Source of the DNA: a virus
DNA: 64,000 bases
IMG/VR virus record: IMGVR_UViG_3300042554_001552
Location: 53,229-117,228 of that record
Reading direction: 5' to 3' (one strand)
Positions 30,544 through 37,453 of this stretch are shown piece by piece. Made by a program: the position numbers and the translations under genes. The notes beneath the pieces were generated by a model, which was not told where the DNA came from, did not search any database, and worked only from the letters and a program-made list of their open reading frames with translations. Position 1 is the stretch's first letter. The number at the start of each line of letters is the position of its first letter.

Positions 30544-30870
30544 TTAACGATCTATCTCTCTAATCTTATAATCATCCGAATTTAAGTATTTTAAAATCTC
30601 TAAAGCAATTAATTTTGGGTTTCCTTCACCACAAGTATAGACATCTACAGCAATGCACCCATTTTCTGGCCAAGTATGGCAAGAAACATGACTTTCTGAT
30701 AGGGCAATCACGACCGTACATCCTTGTGGAAGGAAACAATGTGAAAAAATGTTTAAAATTGTCATTTTTGCTCTCTTTACTCCACTCTCCATCGCATTTT
30801 GGAGTGAAGTAACATCATTTAAAAGAGAGAAATCAACACCATGCACCTCTAACAGCAGGTGCTTGCCCAT
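30544..30870 (-). CDS. speD: S-adenosylmethionine decarboxylase proenzyme
   Basis: 108 aa from the ATG at 30870 (an in-frame TTG lies 15 bp upstream). SpeD decarboxylates S-adenosylmethionine to supply aminopropyl groups for spermidine synthesis. The self-cleavage motif SESHVSCHTWPE is intact: cleavage between Glu59 and Ser60 would create the pyruvoyl group. His65 and Cys80 (VDVYTCGEG) sit at the spacing known for the bacterial/archaeal class 1B enzyme. The start MGKHLLLEVHG is also typical. It is slightly shorter than cellular versions (about 120-130 aa). speD is a known cyanophage auxiliary gene, here next to virion genes behind an AATAAATA element, so probably late-expressed. Confidence 0.92.
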   Translation of the reverse strand: MGKHLLLEVHGVDFSLLNDVTSLQNAMESGVKRAKMTILNIFSHCFLPQGCTVVIALSESHVSCHTWPENGCIAVDVYTCGEGNPKLIALEILKYLNSDDYKIREIDR

Positions 30871-30908
30871 CGAAAAGTGTTCCAATTCAGTTTTAGCAAC
30901 AAAAAATG

Positions 30909-30916
30909 TATTTATT
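30909..30916 (-). promoter_or_regulatory. Late promoter variant AATAAATA before speD
   Basis: AATAAATA on the minus strand within GTAAATAAATAC, overlapping the stop codon of the 168-aa gene and 39 bp before the speD ATG. One mismatch to the T4 late consensus. Confidence 0.5.
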
Positions 30917-31422
30917 TACGATTTCCAGTGGTTATTTGGTTGCTCCCACCAAAAATGAAGGTCCTCTACAGTGTCGTCATAGTACAAACTGACAAAATCA
31001 CTCTTGAAAGCACTATGAACGTTCTCACAGAGGGCAACTGTATAGATGTTTCCACCTGTCATACGACTCATGATCTCTGTAATCCAGGTATAATTACCTC
31101 CACGAATGACTCCTGCTTCAATCAAGACGAAATTATCCCATCTTGTCTGCCATTTCATGAAGTTTTGAGTAAATTCTAACTTATAATCACGTACCTCTTC
31201 ATCAGGGAAAGGTACATTAACTGCTTCAATATGAAAAATCTCCCCATCCATGGTCAATGAATGAGAGAGATGTTGTGTAACGATTGCTGAGTAGTCAGGA
31301 GAGACCATTAGAAAGCAAGTATTAGACGGATGAATGTCTAAATTTGCCATTTTGAGTCTATAGGTCATCTCCTGAATTAAAGACTTTTCCTTATCTTCCG
31401 AGATAAAGAGGAGTTGTTTCAT
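30916..31422 (-). CDS. Conserved hypothetical, 168 aa
   Basis: Starts MKQLLFISEDKEKSLIQEMT. Alternating alpha/beta pattern with a VLIEAGVIRGGNYTWITEIM segment reminiscent of a phosphate-binding or phosphoribosyltransferase-type loop. I cannot identify a catalytic site and do not assign an activity. The start codon overlaps the stop of the tiny basic gene upstream (ATGA), so the two are translationally coupled. Confidence 0.72.
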   Translation of the reverse strand: MKQLLFISEDKEKSLIQEMTYRLKMANLDIHPSNTCFLMVSPDYSAIVTQHLSHSLTMDGEIFHIEAVNVPFPDEEVRDYKLEFTQNFMKWQTRWDNFVLIEAGVIRGGNYTWITEIMSRMTGGNIYTVALCENVHSAFKSDFVSLYYDDTVEDLHFWWEQPNNHWKS

Positions 31423-31574
31423 CCTTTTCCTTGTCCTCTATACTTTTTACGAGCCGAGTTACGCGAGGTAGCGGCATATTTAGTTCCTCCACCTTGTCCT
31501 TGCCGAGATCTTTTAGGAGGACCTGGAATATAAGTCTTACCTTTACTTAATCCGCCTACTTTGGGTTTTGCCAT
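31419..31574 (-). CDS. Tiny basic protein, 51 aa
   Basis: Starts MAKPKVGGLSKGKTYIPGPP; about one quarter of the residues are Lys or Arg and it is rich in Gly, with tail ARKKYRGQGKG. No fold is obvious; it looks like a disordered nucleic-acid-binding or scaffold-type peptide. The ATGA junction with the 168-aa gene and the 32-bp overlap with the upstream 67-aa gene support it being real. Confidence 0.68.
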   Translation of the reverse strand: MAKPKVGGLSKGKTYIPGPPKRSRQGQGGGTKYAATSRNSARKKYRGQGKG

Positions 31575-31746
31575 ATCGTGTGACTCCTATAATTTCAGTT
31601 TCAAGTTCGTCGGGACTTGGAGAACCTGTCTGATAGAATTGAATCGCCAGGCCCTCCATAATATCGAAGTACTCTTCCTCTGTGAGGTCTGAGTAAATCT
31701 TACGACCTTTACAAAGTATATTGTAAGTTTCGTAAGTTTCTTCCAT
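31543..31746 (-). CDS. Conserved hypothetical, 67 aa
   Basis: The start at 31746 (MEETYETYNILCKGRKIYSD) is preferred because it lies just after the upstream stop and gives the form usual in cyanophages; an ATG at 31773 would add 9 residues. The core LTEEEYFDIMEGLAIQFYQT is a short helical unit recurring in cyanophage genomes next to the glycosyltransferase-like gene. Function unknown. Confidence 0.68.
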   Translation of the reverse strand: MEETYETYNILCKGRKIYSDLTEEEYFDIMEGLAIQFYQTGSPSPDELETEIIGVTRYGKTQSRRIK

Positions 31747-31750
31747 TGTA

Positions 31751-32506
31751 TCAGATGATGCGGGATTTTTCATGGCCAACACGAATACGAGGATCACACC
31801 AGATTTCAAATCCTGCCTCTTTTGCATCTAGACAGAATGAAACGTCCTCACCGCACATATCCTGCACTTCTCCTGATTCGAAGACTTGCATCTTGGGTGC
31901 GAACCAGGGATACTTCATTTCAGGGTGCTCAAAGACACCGTGCTTAATCAGCAACCATCCGAAACCAGTGTAATCAACAGTGAAGGGACTACGACGCTTT
32001 TGAATGCTGTCAAGAGTTTCATGATTCATCACGCCACCATTGGAGCGGAAGTCATCTTCTTCCAGCCAATGTGCAACTGATGTAGTGTGACCATCTTCAG
32101 TACAATACCAACCAGCAGCGATATCTTGCTCCATCAGAACGAGTTGATAGAACTTCTCTGTATTGAAGACAATATCAGAGTCAATCCAAAGTTGCCAATC
32201 ATATTGTAGTTTTCCATCCCAAGGAAGTTGGTCTGGACCACGAAGAACGTTTGCACCAAGACACTTACAGCGGGCGAAATTCACCATTGAACTGTAGTCT
32301 TGGGAAATTTGAATACTTGCACCTGCTTGTACAAGATCGAAACAGAGTTGTACAAATGCTTTCAGAAAGATATAAGATACCCCACGTCCAGGCAGACAAA
32401 AGACTACGGTTTTACCTCTGACTAGTTCTTTTGCCTTATCATAATCCCACTCAGGTTCTTGAGACTTAACAGGTGTTTTTGCTTTTACTGTGAATCCTTT
32501 AGCCAT
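31751..32506 (-). CDS. Glycosyltransferase-like protein (GT-A fold)
   Basis: 251 aa. The segment WQLWIDSDIVF (about residues 106-116) carries a D-x-D metal and nucleotide-sugar binding motif. GEDVSFCLDAKEAGFEIWCD near the C-terminus resembles the ED motif that closes the GT-A active site in family-2-like transferases. The N-terminal TVVFCLPGRGVSYIFLKAFV is the first beta-alpha unit. The acceptor is unknown; candidates are host surface glycans or a virion protein. A near-consensus early-type promoter lies directly upstream. Confidence 0.72.
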   Translation of the reverse strand: MAKGFTVKAKTPVKSQEPEWDYDKAKELVRGKTVVFCLPGRGVSYIFLKAFVQLCFDLVQAGASIQISQDYSSMVNFARCKCLGANVLRGPDQLPWDGKLQYDWQLWIDSDIVFNTEKFYQLVLMEQDIAAGWYCTEDGHTTSVAHWLEEDDFRSNGGVMNHETLDSIQKRRSPFTVDYTGFGWLLIKHGVFEHPEMKYPWFAPKMQVFESGEVQDMCGEDVSFCLDAKEAGFEIWCDPRIRVGHEKSRII

Positions 32507-32529
32507 AATTGTGTTGAGTTTTCAATCGA

Positions 32530-32558
32530 ATCATAACATATTATATAGAGACTGTCAA
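32530..32558 (-). promoter_or_regulatory. Sigma70-type promoter before the glycosyltransferase gene
   Basis: On the minus strand TTGACA (32553-32558), 17-bp spacer, TATGAT (32530-32535). It lies 24 bp before the ATG at 32506 and overlaps the stop of the 58-aa gene. A perfect -35 box and ideal spacing suggest recognition by the host main sigma factor early in infection. Confidence 0.75.
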
Positions 32559-32731
32559 TGAGAAGAGATTGTGAATTCTTCATAACTTAAGTCCTCTACA
32601 TTATACTCTGTTTGAATCAATCCGACCATATGTGTTAAGGTACTCCAAGTTGAAGAAAAGTCCTCTTCCGCCACCGAATCAAACAAACACTTATCCTTAG
32701 CGTAGATACGATATCTTTTTAGATTAGCCAT
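32555..32731 (-). CDS. Conserved small hypothetical, 58 aa
   Basis: Starts MANLKRYRIYAKDKCLFDSV and ends SYEEFTISSH; a small alpha/beta protein. It overlaps the upstream AbrB-like gene by 8 bp. No functional motif is visible. Confidence 0.66.
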   Translation of the reverse strand: MANLKRYRIYAKDKCLFDSVAEEDFSSTWSTLTHMVGLIQTEYNVEDLSYEEFTISSH

Positions 32732-32903
32732 TTTTTGCGTCTTCTGTAATGATTAACTCATTCCCTTCGATAGTTAATCTTACAGAAGTATCTTCATACC
32801 ACTCCAATTCATTAACTACAGATTCTGGTAAAGTGATATAATATTCTCCCGTAATTGGATCGACCTGTACAGACTGAAAATTTTCCGCGAAATTTTTTTT
32901 CAT
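32724..32903 (-). CDS. AbrB/MazE/SpoVT-like DNA-binding domain protein
   Basis: 59 aa. DPITGEYYITLPESVVNELE followed by DTSVRLTIEGNELIIT matches the swapped-hairpin AbrB fold (strand, PESVV helix, strand, strand). Such proteins act as transition-state regulators or antitoxins. There is no toxin gene beside it, so a transcriptional regulator is more likely. A TATAAATG late-type element lies 26 bp upstream. Confidence 0.68.
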   Translation of the reverse strand: MKKNFAENFQSVQVDPITGEYYITLPESVVNELEWYEDTSVRLTIEGNELIITEDAKNG

Positions 32904-32928
32904 CTCATGTAAATTGATTCCTAATTTT

Positions 32929-32936
32929 CATTTATA
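32929..32936 (-). promoter_or_regulatory. Late promoter variant TATAAATG
   Basis: TATAAATG on the minus strand, one mismatch to TATAAATA, 26 bp before the AbrB-like gene. It marks the upstream boundary of the late module just before the GC-rich island. Confidence 0.5.
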
Positions 32937-33023
32937 TAGGAATCGATAGATCTCTCGCGTTTTCAAAGTTTTGTAGGTTAGGGGGACCCATTGATTTTAT
33001 ATAGGGGGGGGGTAACGCTTAAC

Positions 33024-33039
33024 GCGCCCGCGAGGGCGC
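33024..33039. terminator. Strong GC hairpin at the module boundary
   Basis: GCGCCC and GGGCGC form a perfect 6-bp GC stem with a GCGA loop. A second small hairpin, CCCCC-GCGCA-GGGGG, lies at 33042-33056. There is no T run on either strand, so intrinsic termination is uncertain. The stretch 32937-33090 has no gene; it also holds a run of nine G (33004-33012). It separates the AT-rich late module from the GC-rich island. Confidence 0.4.
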
Positions 33040-33090
33040 ACCCCCCGCGCAGGGGGACTGCTGCCCCACGCACGAACGCACAGGGGGGCG

Positions 33091-33282
33091 TCACCGCCAC
33101 TGCACCCCCCGCCCCTCATCAGCGTGTGCCTCAGCGTACTGGGCGGCGATGGTGGTGGCGGGCAGTCCCCAGTGAATGTAGGAGGAGGGGCGGGAACCGT
33201 TCTTCAACTGGTCAGCGCGGGAGATCCATTTGATTTGGCGGGTCTCCAGGTCAGAGCACATGGCGAGCGGGAAGATGGTCAT
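33091..33282 (-). CDS. Hypothetical island protein, 63 aa
   Basis: The start at 33282 (MTIFPLAMCSDLETRQIKWI) is fixed by the repeated promoter-leader element directly upstream (TACACT, then GTTCAACCGACACCCC). The C-terminal half, WGLPATTIAAQYAEAHADEG, is helical. No domain recognised. High GC and last gene of the island transcript. Confidence 0.55.
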   Translation of the reverse strand: MTIFPLAMCSDLETRQIKWISRADQLKNGSRPSSYIHWGLPATTIAAQYAEAHADEGRGVQWR

Positions 33283-33343
33283 GGGGTGTCGGTTGAACTG
33301 CTGATAGTGTAGCACGTACCGTGGCACACGAACGGGGTAGGGG

Positions 33344-33532
33344 TCAATACCCCAACCACACCAGGAACTCACCCGTATCGACAGGACCGAAGCGGGCGGT
33401 CACCCCATAGTCGGTGCGGAAGTCATCCCACAGACCGTGCTCCTTTGCTGCCTGGCAGGCGGTGCTCCAGGGGATGGTCCCGTTGCTGGGGTCGGTGCAG
33501 TTCCAGAGGATGTCGGAGAATGTGGCGTTCAT
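33344..33532 (-). CDS. Hypothetical island protein, 62 aa
   Basis: Starts MNATFSDILWNCTDPSNGTI. Contains a Cys-containing helix (TACQAAKEHGLWDDF) and ends EFLVWLGY. It is preceded by the island promoter repeat with -10 TACAAT. No family recognised. Confidence 0.55.
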   Translation of the reverse strand: MNATFSDILWNCTDPSNGTIPWSTACQAAKEHGLWDDFRTDYGVTARFGPVDTGEFLVWLGY

Positions 33533-33571
33533 CGGGTCGGTTGGTTGAACTGAGAGAATTGTAGCACGGGG

Positions 33572-33919
33572 TCAGACGGCACACCAGGCACAGTAGCGGT
33601 CGGCGTAGACCTGCTCCAGGCGGTACGCTTCGGATTCGCGGGCGTCGTCGTCGTGGTTGCCCTCCAGGGATTGGCGGCAGTGAATCAACTCATGGATCAG
33701 GGTGGTGACATACTCCAGATGGGGCAGGTCGCGCTCAACATCAATCAGGAACTCATGAGCATCCTCCTGCTGCTGCCACCCCACCACACCCTCAGCGTTC
33801 AGGCGGCGATGATGGACGGTGACGGTAGCAGCGCCCAGGAGCGGTTCCTGATCCAGCATGAAGCGATAGACCTGCTGGGCGAGGCGGGGGCGTTGCTTCT
33901 GTCCTGAGGTGAGCAGCAT
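33572..33919 (-). CDS. Zinc metallopeptidase-like protein (HExxH)
   Basis: 115 aa. TLIHELIHCRQ (about residues 72-82) is an intact HExxH zinc site; ARESEAYRLEQVYADRYC downstream supplies a candidate third ligand (Glu). This order resembles SprT-like or minimal gluzincin-type proteins. A second HExxH protein of the same kind lies at 51340-51816. The substrate is unknown; a role against host proteins is speculation. Preceded by the island promoter repeat (-10 TAGAAT). Confidence 0.68.
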   Translation of the reverse strand: MLLTSGQKQRPRLAQQVYRFMLDQEPLLGAATVTVHHRRLNAEGVVGWQQQEDAHEFLIDVERDLPHLEYVTTLIHELIHCRQSLEGNHDDDARESEAYRLEQVYADRYCAWCAV

Positions 33920-33963
33920 GGGTCCGTTGCGGTTGAGAGTATTCTACAGGGTCGCCGCGGCCA

Positions 33964-34170
33964 TCAGGCGGGCAGGCAGTGCCAGTTGATCCATTGACCC
34001 TTGCTGCCCTTGCTGTTCCACAGGAGCGACAGAATCTCACGGCGCGATGCCACGTAGCGGTAGCAGGTCGTGGGGCTGTTGAACCAGCGGACGCGAACGC
34101 TGCCCGTGATGGGGTTGGCGCTCAGGCTCCAGACGCTGGTGGAATCGTTGCAGTTGATGGGGTAGCGCAT
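33964..34170 (-). CDS. KTSC-like small protein, 68 aa
   Basis: The start at 34170 (MRYPINCNDSTSVWSLSANP) follows the promoter repeat. The pattern SVRVRWFNSPTTCYRYVASR, then EILSLLWNSKGSKGQWINW resembles the KTSC domain (two strands, a Y-x-Y motif, a helix and G-x-[FYW]-x-N near the end). That assignment is by pattern only. Confidence 0.5.
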   Translation of the reverse strand: MRYPINCNDSTSVWSLSANPITGSVRVRWFNSPTTCYRYVASRREILSLLWNSKGSKGQWINWHCLPA

Positions 34171-34210
34171 CGGGTCGGTTGCTTTGAGAGTATTGTAGCA
34201 GGTCGGGGGC

Positions 34211-34378
34211 TCACTGCCCGTTGGTGTAGTCTCCGATGATGATGCCCGTCTCATTGTGGCGGACCTGGGCGTAACCGAATTCCTCAGACAGGGAGAGGCA
34301 GAGGTCCCAGGCGCGGTCCTCATCGGTGGTGGTGTTCTCCCAGGGAGCGGAGGGGCAGATCACGTCGTAGCGGGTCAT
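34211..34378 (-). CDS. Hypothetical island protein, 55 aa
   Basis: Starts MTRYDVICPSAPWENTTTDE and ends GIIIGDYTNGQ; a small alpha/beta protein of mixed strand and helix. Codons are strongly GC-ending. Upstream is -10 TATACT with leader ACAAGCAAACGACCC. No family recognised. Confidence 0.55.
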   Translation of the reverse strand: MTRYDVICPSAPWENTTTDEDRAWDLCLSLSEEFGYAQVRHNETGIIIGDYTNGQ

Positions 34379-34446
34379 GGGTCGTTTGCTTGTGTCCCCA
34401 TAGTATAAGACCCCCAGCGGCGAACCGTGGGGGGCAGTGGTCAGAT

Positions 34447-34590
34447 TCAGAATTGGATGGGTTCGGCAGTCGGTTCGGCGTCACCCTCCTGGGCGATGCG
34501 TTGGCCGTCTGCCAGTCCGTCCAGGATGCTCAGAATCTGGGAACCGTTGCGACCCTGGCGGAGCAGGGAGAGGGCAAGGTCAAGGGTCAT
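34447..34590 (-). CDS. Hypothetical island protein, 47 aa
   Basis: Starts MTLDLALSLLRQGRNGSQIL, a leucine-rich helix pair (ILSILDGLADGQRIA) with an acidic tail. It resembles short helical proteins seen in cyanobacteria and their phages. Upstream is TACAAT and the leader ending GATTCAAACGACCC. Confidence 0.55.
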   Translation of the reverse strand: MTLDLALSLLRQGRNGSQILSILDGLADGQRIAQEGDAEPTAEPIQF

Positions 34591-34653
34591 GGGTCGTTTG
34601 AATCAGTGTGGTTTGGTGTGGGTGTCTTTCAGGGCGCACCCGCTCCCATTGTA

Positions 34654-34830
34654 TCAGGCAGCGATCAGCAGGTCATCCTCCCAGCGGGCAGTGGTCAGAA
34701 TCTCATCGTAGATCCGATCGGCAACCTGATCAACGTAGCGGCGCTCATCCGCTTTCAGGATGGCAGCGCGGCACTGGGCGGCAATCTCATCAATGCTCAG
34801 GGCGCGGTCGGTGGCGGGGTTGTAGCGCAT
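34654..34830 (-). CDS. Hypothetical helical island protein, 58 aa
   Basis: Starts MRYNPATDRALSIDEIAAQC. Almost entirely amphipathic helix (RRYVDQVADRIYDEILTTAR). Preceded by the island promoter repeat (-10 TACAAT). Function unknown. Confidence 0.55.
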   Translation of the reverse strand: MRYNPATDRALSIDEIAAQCRAAILKADERRYVDQVADRIYDEILTTARWEDDLLIAA

Positions 34831-34899
34831 GGGGTTCGTTTGAACTGAGAATATTGTAGAGCAGTTTAGGGTCGGTGCTCAGGACATTGTGCCAGTGCC

Positions 34900-35082
34900 T
34901 CAGGCGGCACAGAGGGCGGATTCCAGGCAGACCTCCCGCACTTCCAGGCGGGAGTAATCATAGAGACCCCGCTGCAGCTCCAGTTCATAATCCTCAGCGG
35001 TGGAGCGGCAATCGAACAGGCGCAGGGAATCGAAGTCGGTGCCTTCATAATCCCAACCACCGATCACAGCATAGACTTTCAT
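34900..35082 (-). CDS. Conserved small protein, 60 aa
   Basis: Starts MKVYAVIGGWDYEGTDFDSL; beta-alpha-beta with RLFDCRSTAEDYELELQRGL and YSRLEVREV. Very similar short proteins occur in cyanobacteria and several phage groups (from memory), so it is probably a real conserved family of unknown function. The start at 35082 follows the island promoter repeat. Confidence 0.62.
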   Translation of the reverse strand: MKVYAVIGGWDYEGTDFDSLRLFDCRSTAEDYELELQRGLYDYSRLEVREVCLESALCAA

Positions 35083-35155
35083 GGGCGGGTCGTTTGAACT
35101 GAGAGTATTGTAGGGGATGGAGGTGGGGGGTTGGTGCCCCCCGTGTGCCAGTGCC

Positions 35156-35332
35156 TCAATCGGCATAGAGGGAGATGAAGTCCTCCACAAACTCCCGCGC
35201 CTCATCGCCTGACATGCGGGAGATCATCTCACGGGCGACGGTCTCCCAGGAGAAGTCGTCTGCCAGGTCAAAGATGGCGACCCGTGCCTCAGAGGCGGAG
35301 AGTTCGGAGGCGGTGATCTGGGCGTAGGTCAT
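35156..35332 (-). CDS. Hypothetical acidic helical protein, 58 aa
   Basis: Starts MTYAQITASELSASEARVAI and continues FDLADDFSWETVAREMISRM to an acidic C-terminus. No domain recognised. Preceded by a perfect copy of the island promoter repeat. Confidence 0.55.
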   Translation of the reverse strand: MTYAQITASELSASEARVAIFDLADDFSWETVAREMISRMSGDEAREFVEDFISLYAD

Positions 35333-35372
35333 GGGGTTGTCTGAACTGAGAGTATTGTAGGGGGTCAGGGGG

Positions 35373-35561
35373 TCAGAATCCTGCCTGCTGTTCCAGTTCC
35401 TCAAGTGTCACACGGTTCCAGGCACTGAACAGGGTAACGTGATCCAGGACGCGGCCCATCGTCTCAGGACCAGTCTGGGGGTCGTCCAGGACCTGATCCA
35501 TGCCAATGCTCATCAGGCGGTGGATCACGGCGTAGGTCTCCTGGCTGATGGTGATCTCCAT
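35373..35561 (-). CDS. Hypothetical helical protein, 62 aa
   Basis: Starts MEITISQETYAVIHRLMSIG; helical, ending TLEELEQQAGF. The promoter differs from its neighbours: TATAATAGGATCAACCGCAA, a consensus -10. Function unknown. Confidence 0.55.
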   Translation of the reverse strand: MEITISQETYAVIHRLMSIGMDQVLDDPQTGPETMGRVLDHVTLFSAWNRVTLEELEQQAGF

Positions 35562-35603
35562 AGGGTCCGTTGCGGTTGATCCTATTATAGGGGGTGGCAC
35601 CCC

Positions 35604-35843
35604 TCAGAATGCCACCAGTTGGTCCAGATCCCATTGTGGCACAGTCTGGACGGTGCCCCCGCAGTTCTTCCGCAACCATGCGTTGATGTGCTTGCTGGTG
35701 GTGGCGCTCCACTGCTGGGCGGTGCGGATCCAACCCTTGCCAGGCACCAGGGCGGCAACGGGAGTCACGTAGGAGAACAGGATGCAGGTCCCGTCTGCCA
35801 GTTGAACCTCAGTCTGGTTGCTGCCGATCTGTTGAACGATCAT
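35604..35843 (-). CDS. DUF8033-like small protein, 79 aa
   Basis: Starts MIVQQIGSNQTEVQLADGTC. The motif YVTPVAALVPGKGWIRTAQQ, then WSATTSKHINAWL is the signature of a small family (DUF8033 type, from memory) found in many phages and plasmids. Molecular role unknown. Preceded by the island promoter repeat with AAGGAA acting as a possible ribosome-binding site. Confidence 0.65.
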   Translation of the reverse strand: MIVQQIGSNQTEVQLADGTCILFSYVTPVAALVPGKGWIRTAQQWSATTSKHINAWLRKNCGGTVQTVPQWDLDQLVAF

Positions 35844-35876
35844 GGGGTTCCTTCGAACTGAGAGTATTGTAGCAGG

Positions 35877-36092
35877 TCAGCGGCGGGCAGCGGCTAGCAG
35901 CAGGTCCAGTAGGACAACTGCCACAACCGCCTTCCAAAAGCCCAGGGCGGTGATTCCAAACCACCCCAGCACCAGCACCAGGAGCCACGCTTTCAGGGCA
36001 ACGACGCCAGCGACGCCAACGATCAGGATACCTGCCAGAGCCACCATCTGCGGGGTGCTGAGGTCCTCAATCCAGGGGTAACGCTTGCTCAT
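35877..36092 (-). CDS. Small membrane protein, 71 aa
   Basis: Starts MSKRYPWIEDLSTPQMVALA. Two or three hydrophobic segments (VALAGILIVGVAGVVALKAW, LLVLVLGWFGITALGF, AVVAVVLLDLLLAAARR) make up most of the chain, so it should sit in the inner membrane. It could be a holin-like or superinfection-exclusion protein; no direct evidence. Confidence 0.6.
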   Translation of the reverse strand: MSKRYPWIEDLSTPQMVALAGILIVGVAGVVALKAWLLVLVLGWFGITALGFWKAVVAVVLLDLLLAAARR

Positions 36093-36161
36093 GGGTGCCT
36101 TGCGGTTGAGAGTATTGTAAGGGGTCAGCGGTGCCCTTTGGGGCAGGGAGTGGACAGTGCC

Positions 36162-36320
36162 TCAGGTGTCCTCATCCTCCCCCAGAATGAACCCATCAAC
36201 CCATCCTGCTGTGTATCCGTCATCTTTGGTGAACAGGCGGATCTTAAGAAGTTTGGCGATTGCAAAGGGCAAACCGATCACCAGGGCTCCAGGGATGAGA
36301 ATGGCAAGCAGTTCGGTCAT
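36162..36320 (-). CDS. Small membrane protein, 52 aa
   Basis: Starts MTELLAILIPGALVIGLPFA: one N-terminal transmembrane helix followed by a short acidic cytoplasmic tail (DDGYTAGWVDGFILGEDEDT). Preceded by the island promoter repeat with AAAGGAACC leader. Function unknown. Confidence 0.58.
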   Translation of the reverse strand: MTELLAILIPGALVIGLPFAIAKLLKIRLFTKDDGYTAGWVDGFILGEDEDT

Positions 36321-36353
36321 GGGGTTCCTTTGAACTGAGAGTATTGTAGCGGG

Positions 36354-36521
36354 TCAGCGGGCGATCAGGTCGCCTGCAGTGTACAGTGCCTGAGCTGTCA
36401 CATGGCGGACGGGGCGAATCGGTTCCCATAGTATCCAGAGCAGCAGAGCGGCAACGGTCAGGCGAAGCATGGTAGCACGGTGGAACTCAGGGGAACGGGA
36501 ACGGGTCAGGGAGCGGATCAT
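36354..36521 (-). CDS. Small membrane-anchored protein, 55 aa
   Basis: The start at 36521 overlaps the stop of the upstream gene as ATGA, arguing for coupling; an internal ATG at 36470 would give 38 aa. It has a basic N-terminus (MIRSLTRSRSPEFHR), then one transmembrane helix (LTVAALLLWILWEPI). Unlike most island genes it lacks its own promoter repeat. Confidence 0.5.
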   Translation of the reverse strand: MIRSLTRSRSPEFHRATMLRLTVAALLLWILWEPIRPVRHVTAQALYTAGDLIAR

Positions 36522-36661
36522 GCGATGTGAGCAGGGGAACCACAGGAACGGTAGAATTCTACCATACGTTCCGCCTCTGCCAGGGTGGGGAACCATTGCG
36601 ACCGCCACTCACAGTGGTTGTAGGGGACCTGGTAGCGGACTTCGTAGCGGGTCAGTGCCAT
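36518..36661 (-). CDS. Hypothetical island protein, 47 aa
   Basis: Starts MALTRYEVRYQVPYNHCEWR, continuing SQWFPTLAEAERMVEFYRSC; a beta hairpin and helix resembling small cyanophage proteins that begin with RYEVRY. A leader of about 150 bp without a gene (36662-36818) precedes it and holds a GC-rich hairpin (GGCGGG/CCCGCC at 36687-36708) and a possible -10 box CATACT at 36764-36769. Confidence 0.55.
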   Translation of the reverse strand: MALTRYEVRYQVPYNHCEWRSQWFPTLAEAERMVEFYRSCGSPAHIA

Positions 36662-36818
36662 GGGTCAGTTGAAAGACTTTGGGGTGGCGGGTCCGTGACC
36701 TCCCGCCTACGGGGTCAAGGGGTCTGTGGGGTTGCCCCCGCCGTTCCTCCCCTTGTTGAACATAGTATGGCACGGCAGAGGGGGCAGGTCTATGGGGTGT
36801 GTGCCACATTCTGAACTG

Positions 36819-37403
36819 TCACAGCACCTCTTTGCCGAACTTGCCACACAGGTAGAATGCCATTCCTTTATCTTTCAGGGTGCAACCTGCAAAGGTGAGA
36901 GGAACATAGGCGCCGTTAGTTTTAGATGCTTTGGTGCGAATTTGCAGCAGTCCGTTAGGACCAGTGATGGTGCTCAGTTGCTCACCAGCATTGAACTTAG
37001 CACGAATGGTATCACAAATGTGGTTGTAATCCTCCGCCAGTTCCTGATAGTGTTCGGGGTGAGTTTCAGGGTTCAGAACCTCAGTGCCCACATAATCGTT
37101 GGAGCGGGTGAAACCAACGTAGATGGTTTGAGAGAGTTTCTCACCGACTTTGCTGTCAGCGAAACTAACACTATCCTCCAGAATCTCAGAGAGGCAATGC
37201 TTCAGTTGGGTGACAGCGATAGACTCACCAACCGTGAAGGTCTTCAGTTCTCCATCCACCAGATCTTTCAGGTTGGAACTGTTAGGAATGCCCAGGGCAG
37301 TTTCAATCAGTTGCCCACGGGATCCTTTGTTCTTCCCAGGTTTGGCGAACGCAGCGAAGTTAGTTACCTTCAGTTGGGCAGCGACTTGCAGGGTGTTGAG
37401 CAT
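36819..37403 (-). CDS. Sau3AI/MutH-family endonuclease-like protein
   Basis: 194 aa; the start at 37403 (MLNTLQVAAQLKVTNFAAFA) follows a sigma70-type promoter. GSRGQLIETALGI (residues 28-39) and DLVDGELKTF (47-56) match the MutH/Sau3AI nuclease core: Glu34, then Asp47, Glu52 and Lys54. The D-x4-E-x-K spacing matches Sau3AI (Asp64, Glu69, Lys71) better than MutH (Asp70, Glu77, Lys79). Enzymes of this family cut or nick at GATC. The phage also has a Dam-like methylase at 55.3 kb. DNA specificity cannot be read from sequence; a degraded or repurposed nuclease is possible, but the catalytic residues are intact. Confidence 0.75.
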   Translation of the reverse strand: MLNTLQVAAQLKVTNFAAFAKPGKNKGSRGQLIETALGIPNSSNLKDLVDGELKTFTVGESIAVTQLKHCLSEILEDSVSFADSKVGEKLSQTIYVGFTRSNDYVGTEVLNPETHPEHYQELAEDYNHICDTIRAKFNAGEQLSTITGPNGLLQIRTKASKTNGAYVPLTFAGCTLKDKGMAFYLCGKFGKEVL

Positions 37404-37425
37404 CGGGTGCGTTGCTGATGAGATT

Positions 37426-37453
37426 AGTATAGGGCACCAGGGGCACCCCACAA
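37426..37453 (-). promoter_or_regulatory. Sigma70-type promoter before the Sau3AI/MutH-like gene
   Basis: Minus strand: TTGTGG (37448-37453), 16-bp spacer, TATACT (37426-37431). The -35 box sits in the loop of a CCCC-TTGT-GGGG hairpin that follows the stop-codon palindrome of the ligase-like gene. Confidence 0.65.

Larger units (their letters stand above)
33300..36351 (-). promoter_or_regulatory. Island promoter-leader repeat, about ten copies
   Basis: Before most genes of the island the minus strand reads a -10-like TACAATACTCTC followed by AGTTCAAAGGAACCCC or AGTTCAAACGACCC and then the ATG. Copies (plus-strand form GAGAGTATTGTA) lie near 33303, 33555, 33938, 34185, 34846, 35100, 35347, 35860, 36107 and 36339. 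Several have an upstream TGC, giving an extended -10. Clear -35 boxes are lacking. The copies probably give each tiny gene its own transcript. Confidence 0.65.

Noticed and set aside
33041-33056. GC hairpin as a classical rho-independent terminator
   Set aside because: No T run follows on either strand; kept only as a low-confidence boundary structure.
36609-36809. 66-codon minus-strand frame between the Sau3AI/MutH-like gene and the 47-aa island gene
   Set aside because: It contains the likely -10 box of the next gene and a hairpin, has Pro/Arg-rich antisense-like composition and no leader repeat; treated as untranslated leader.
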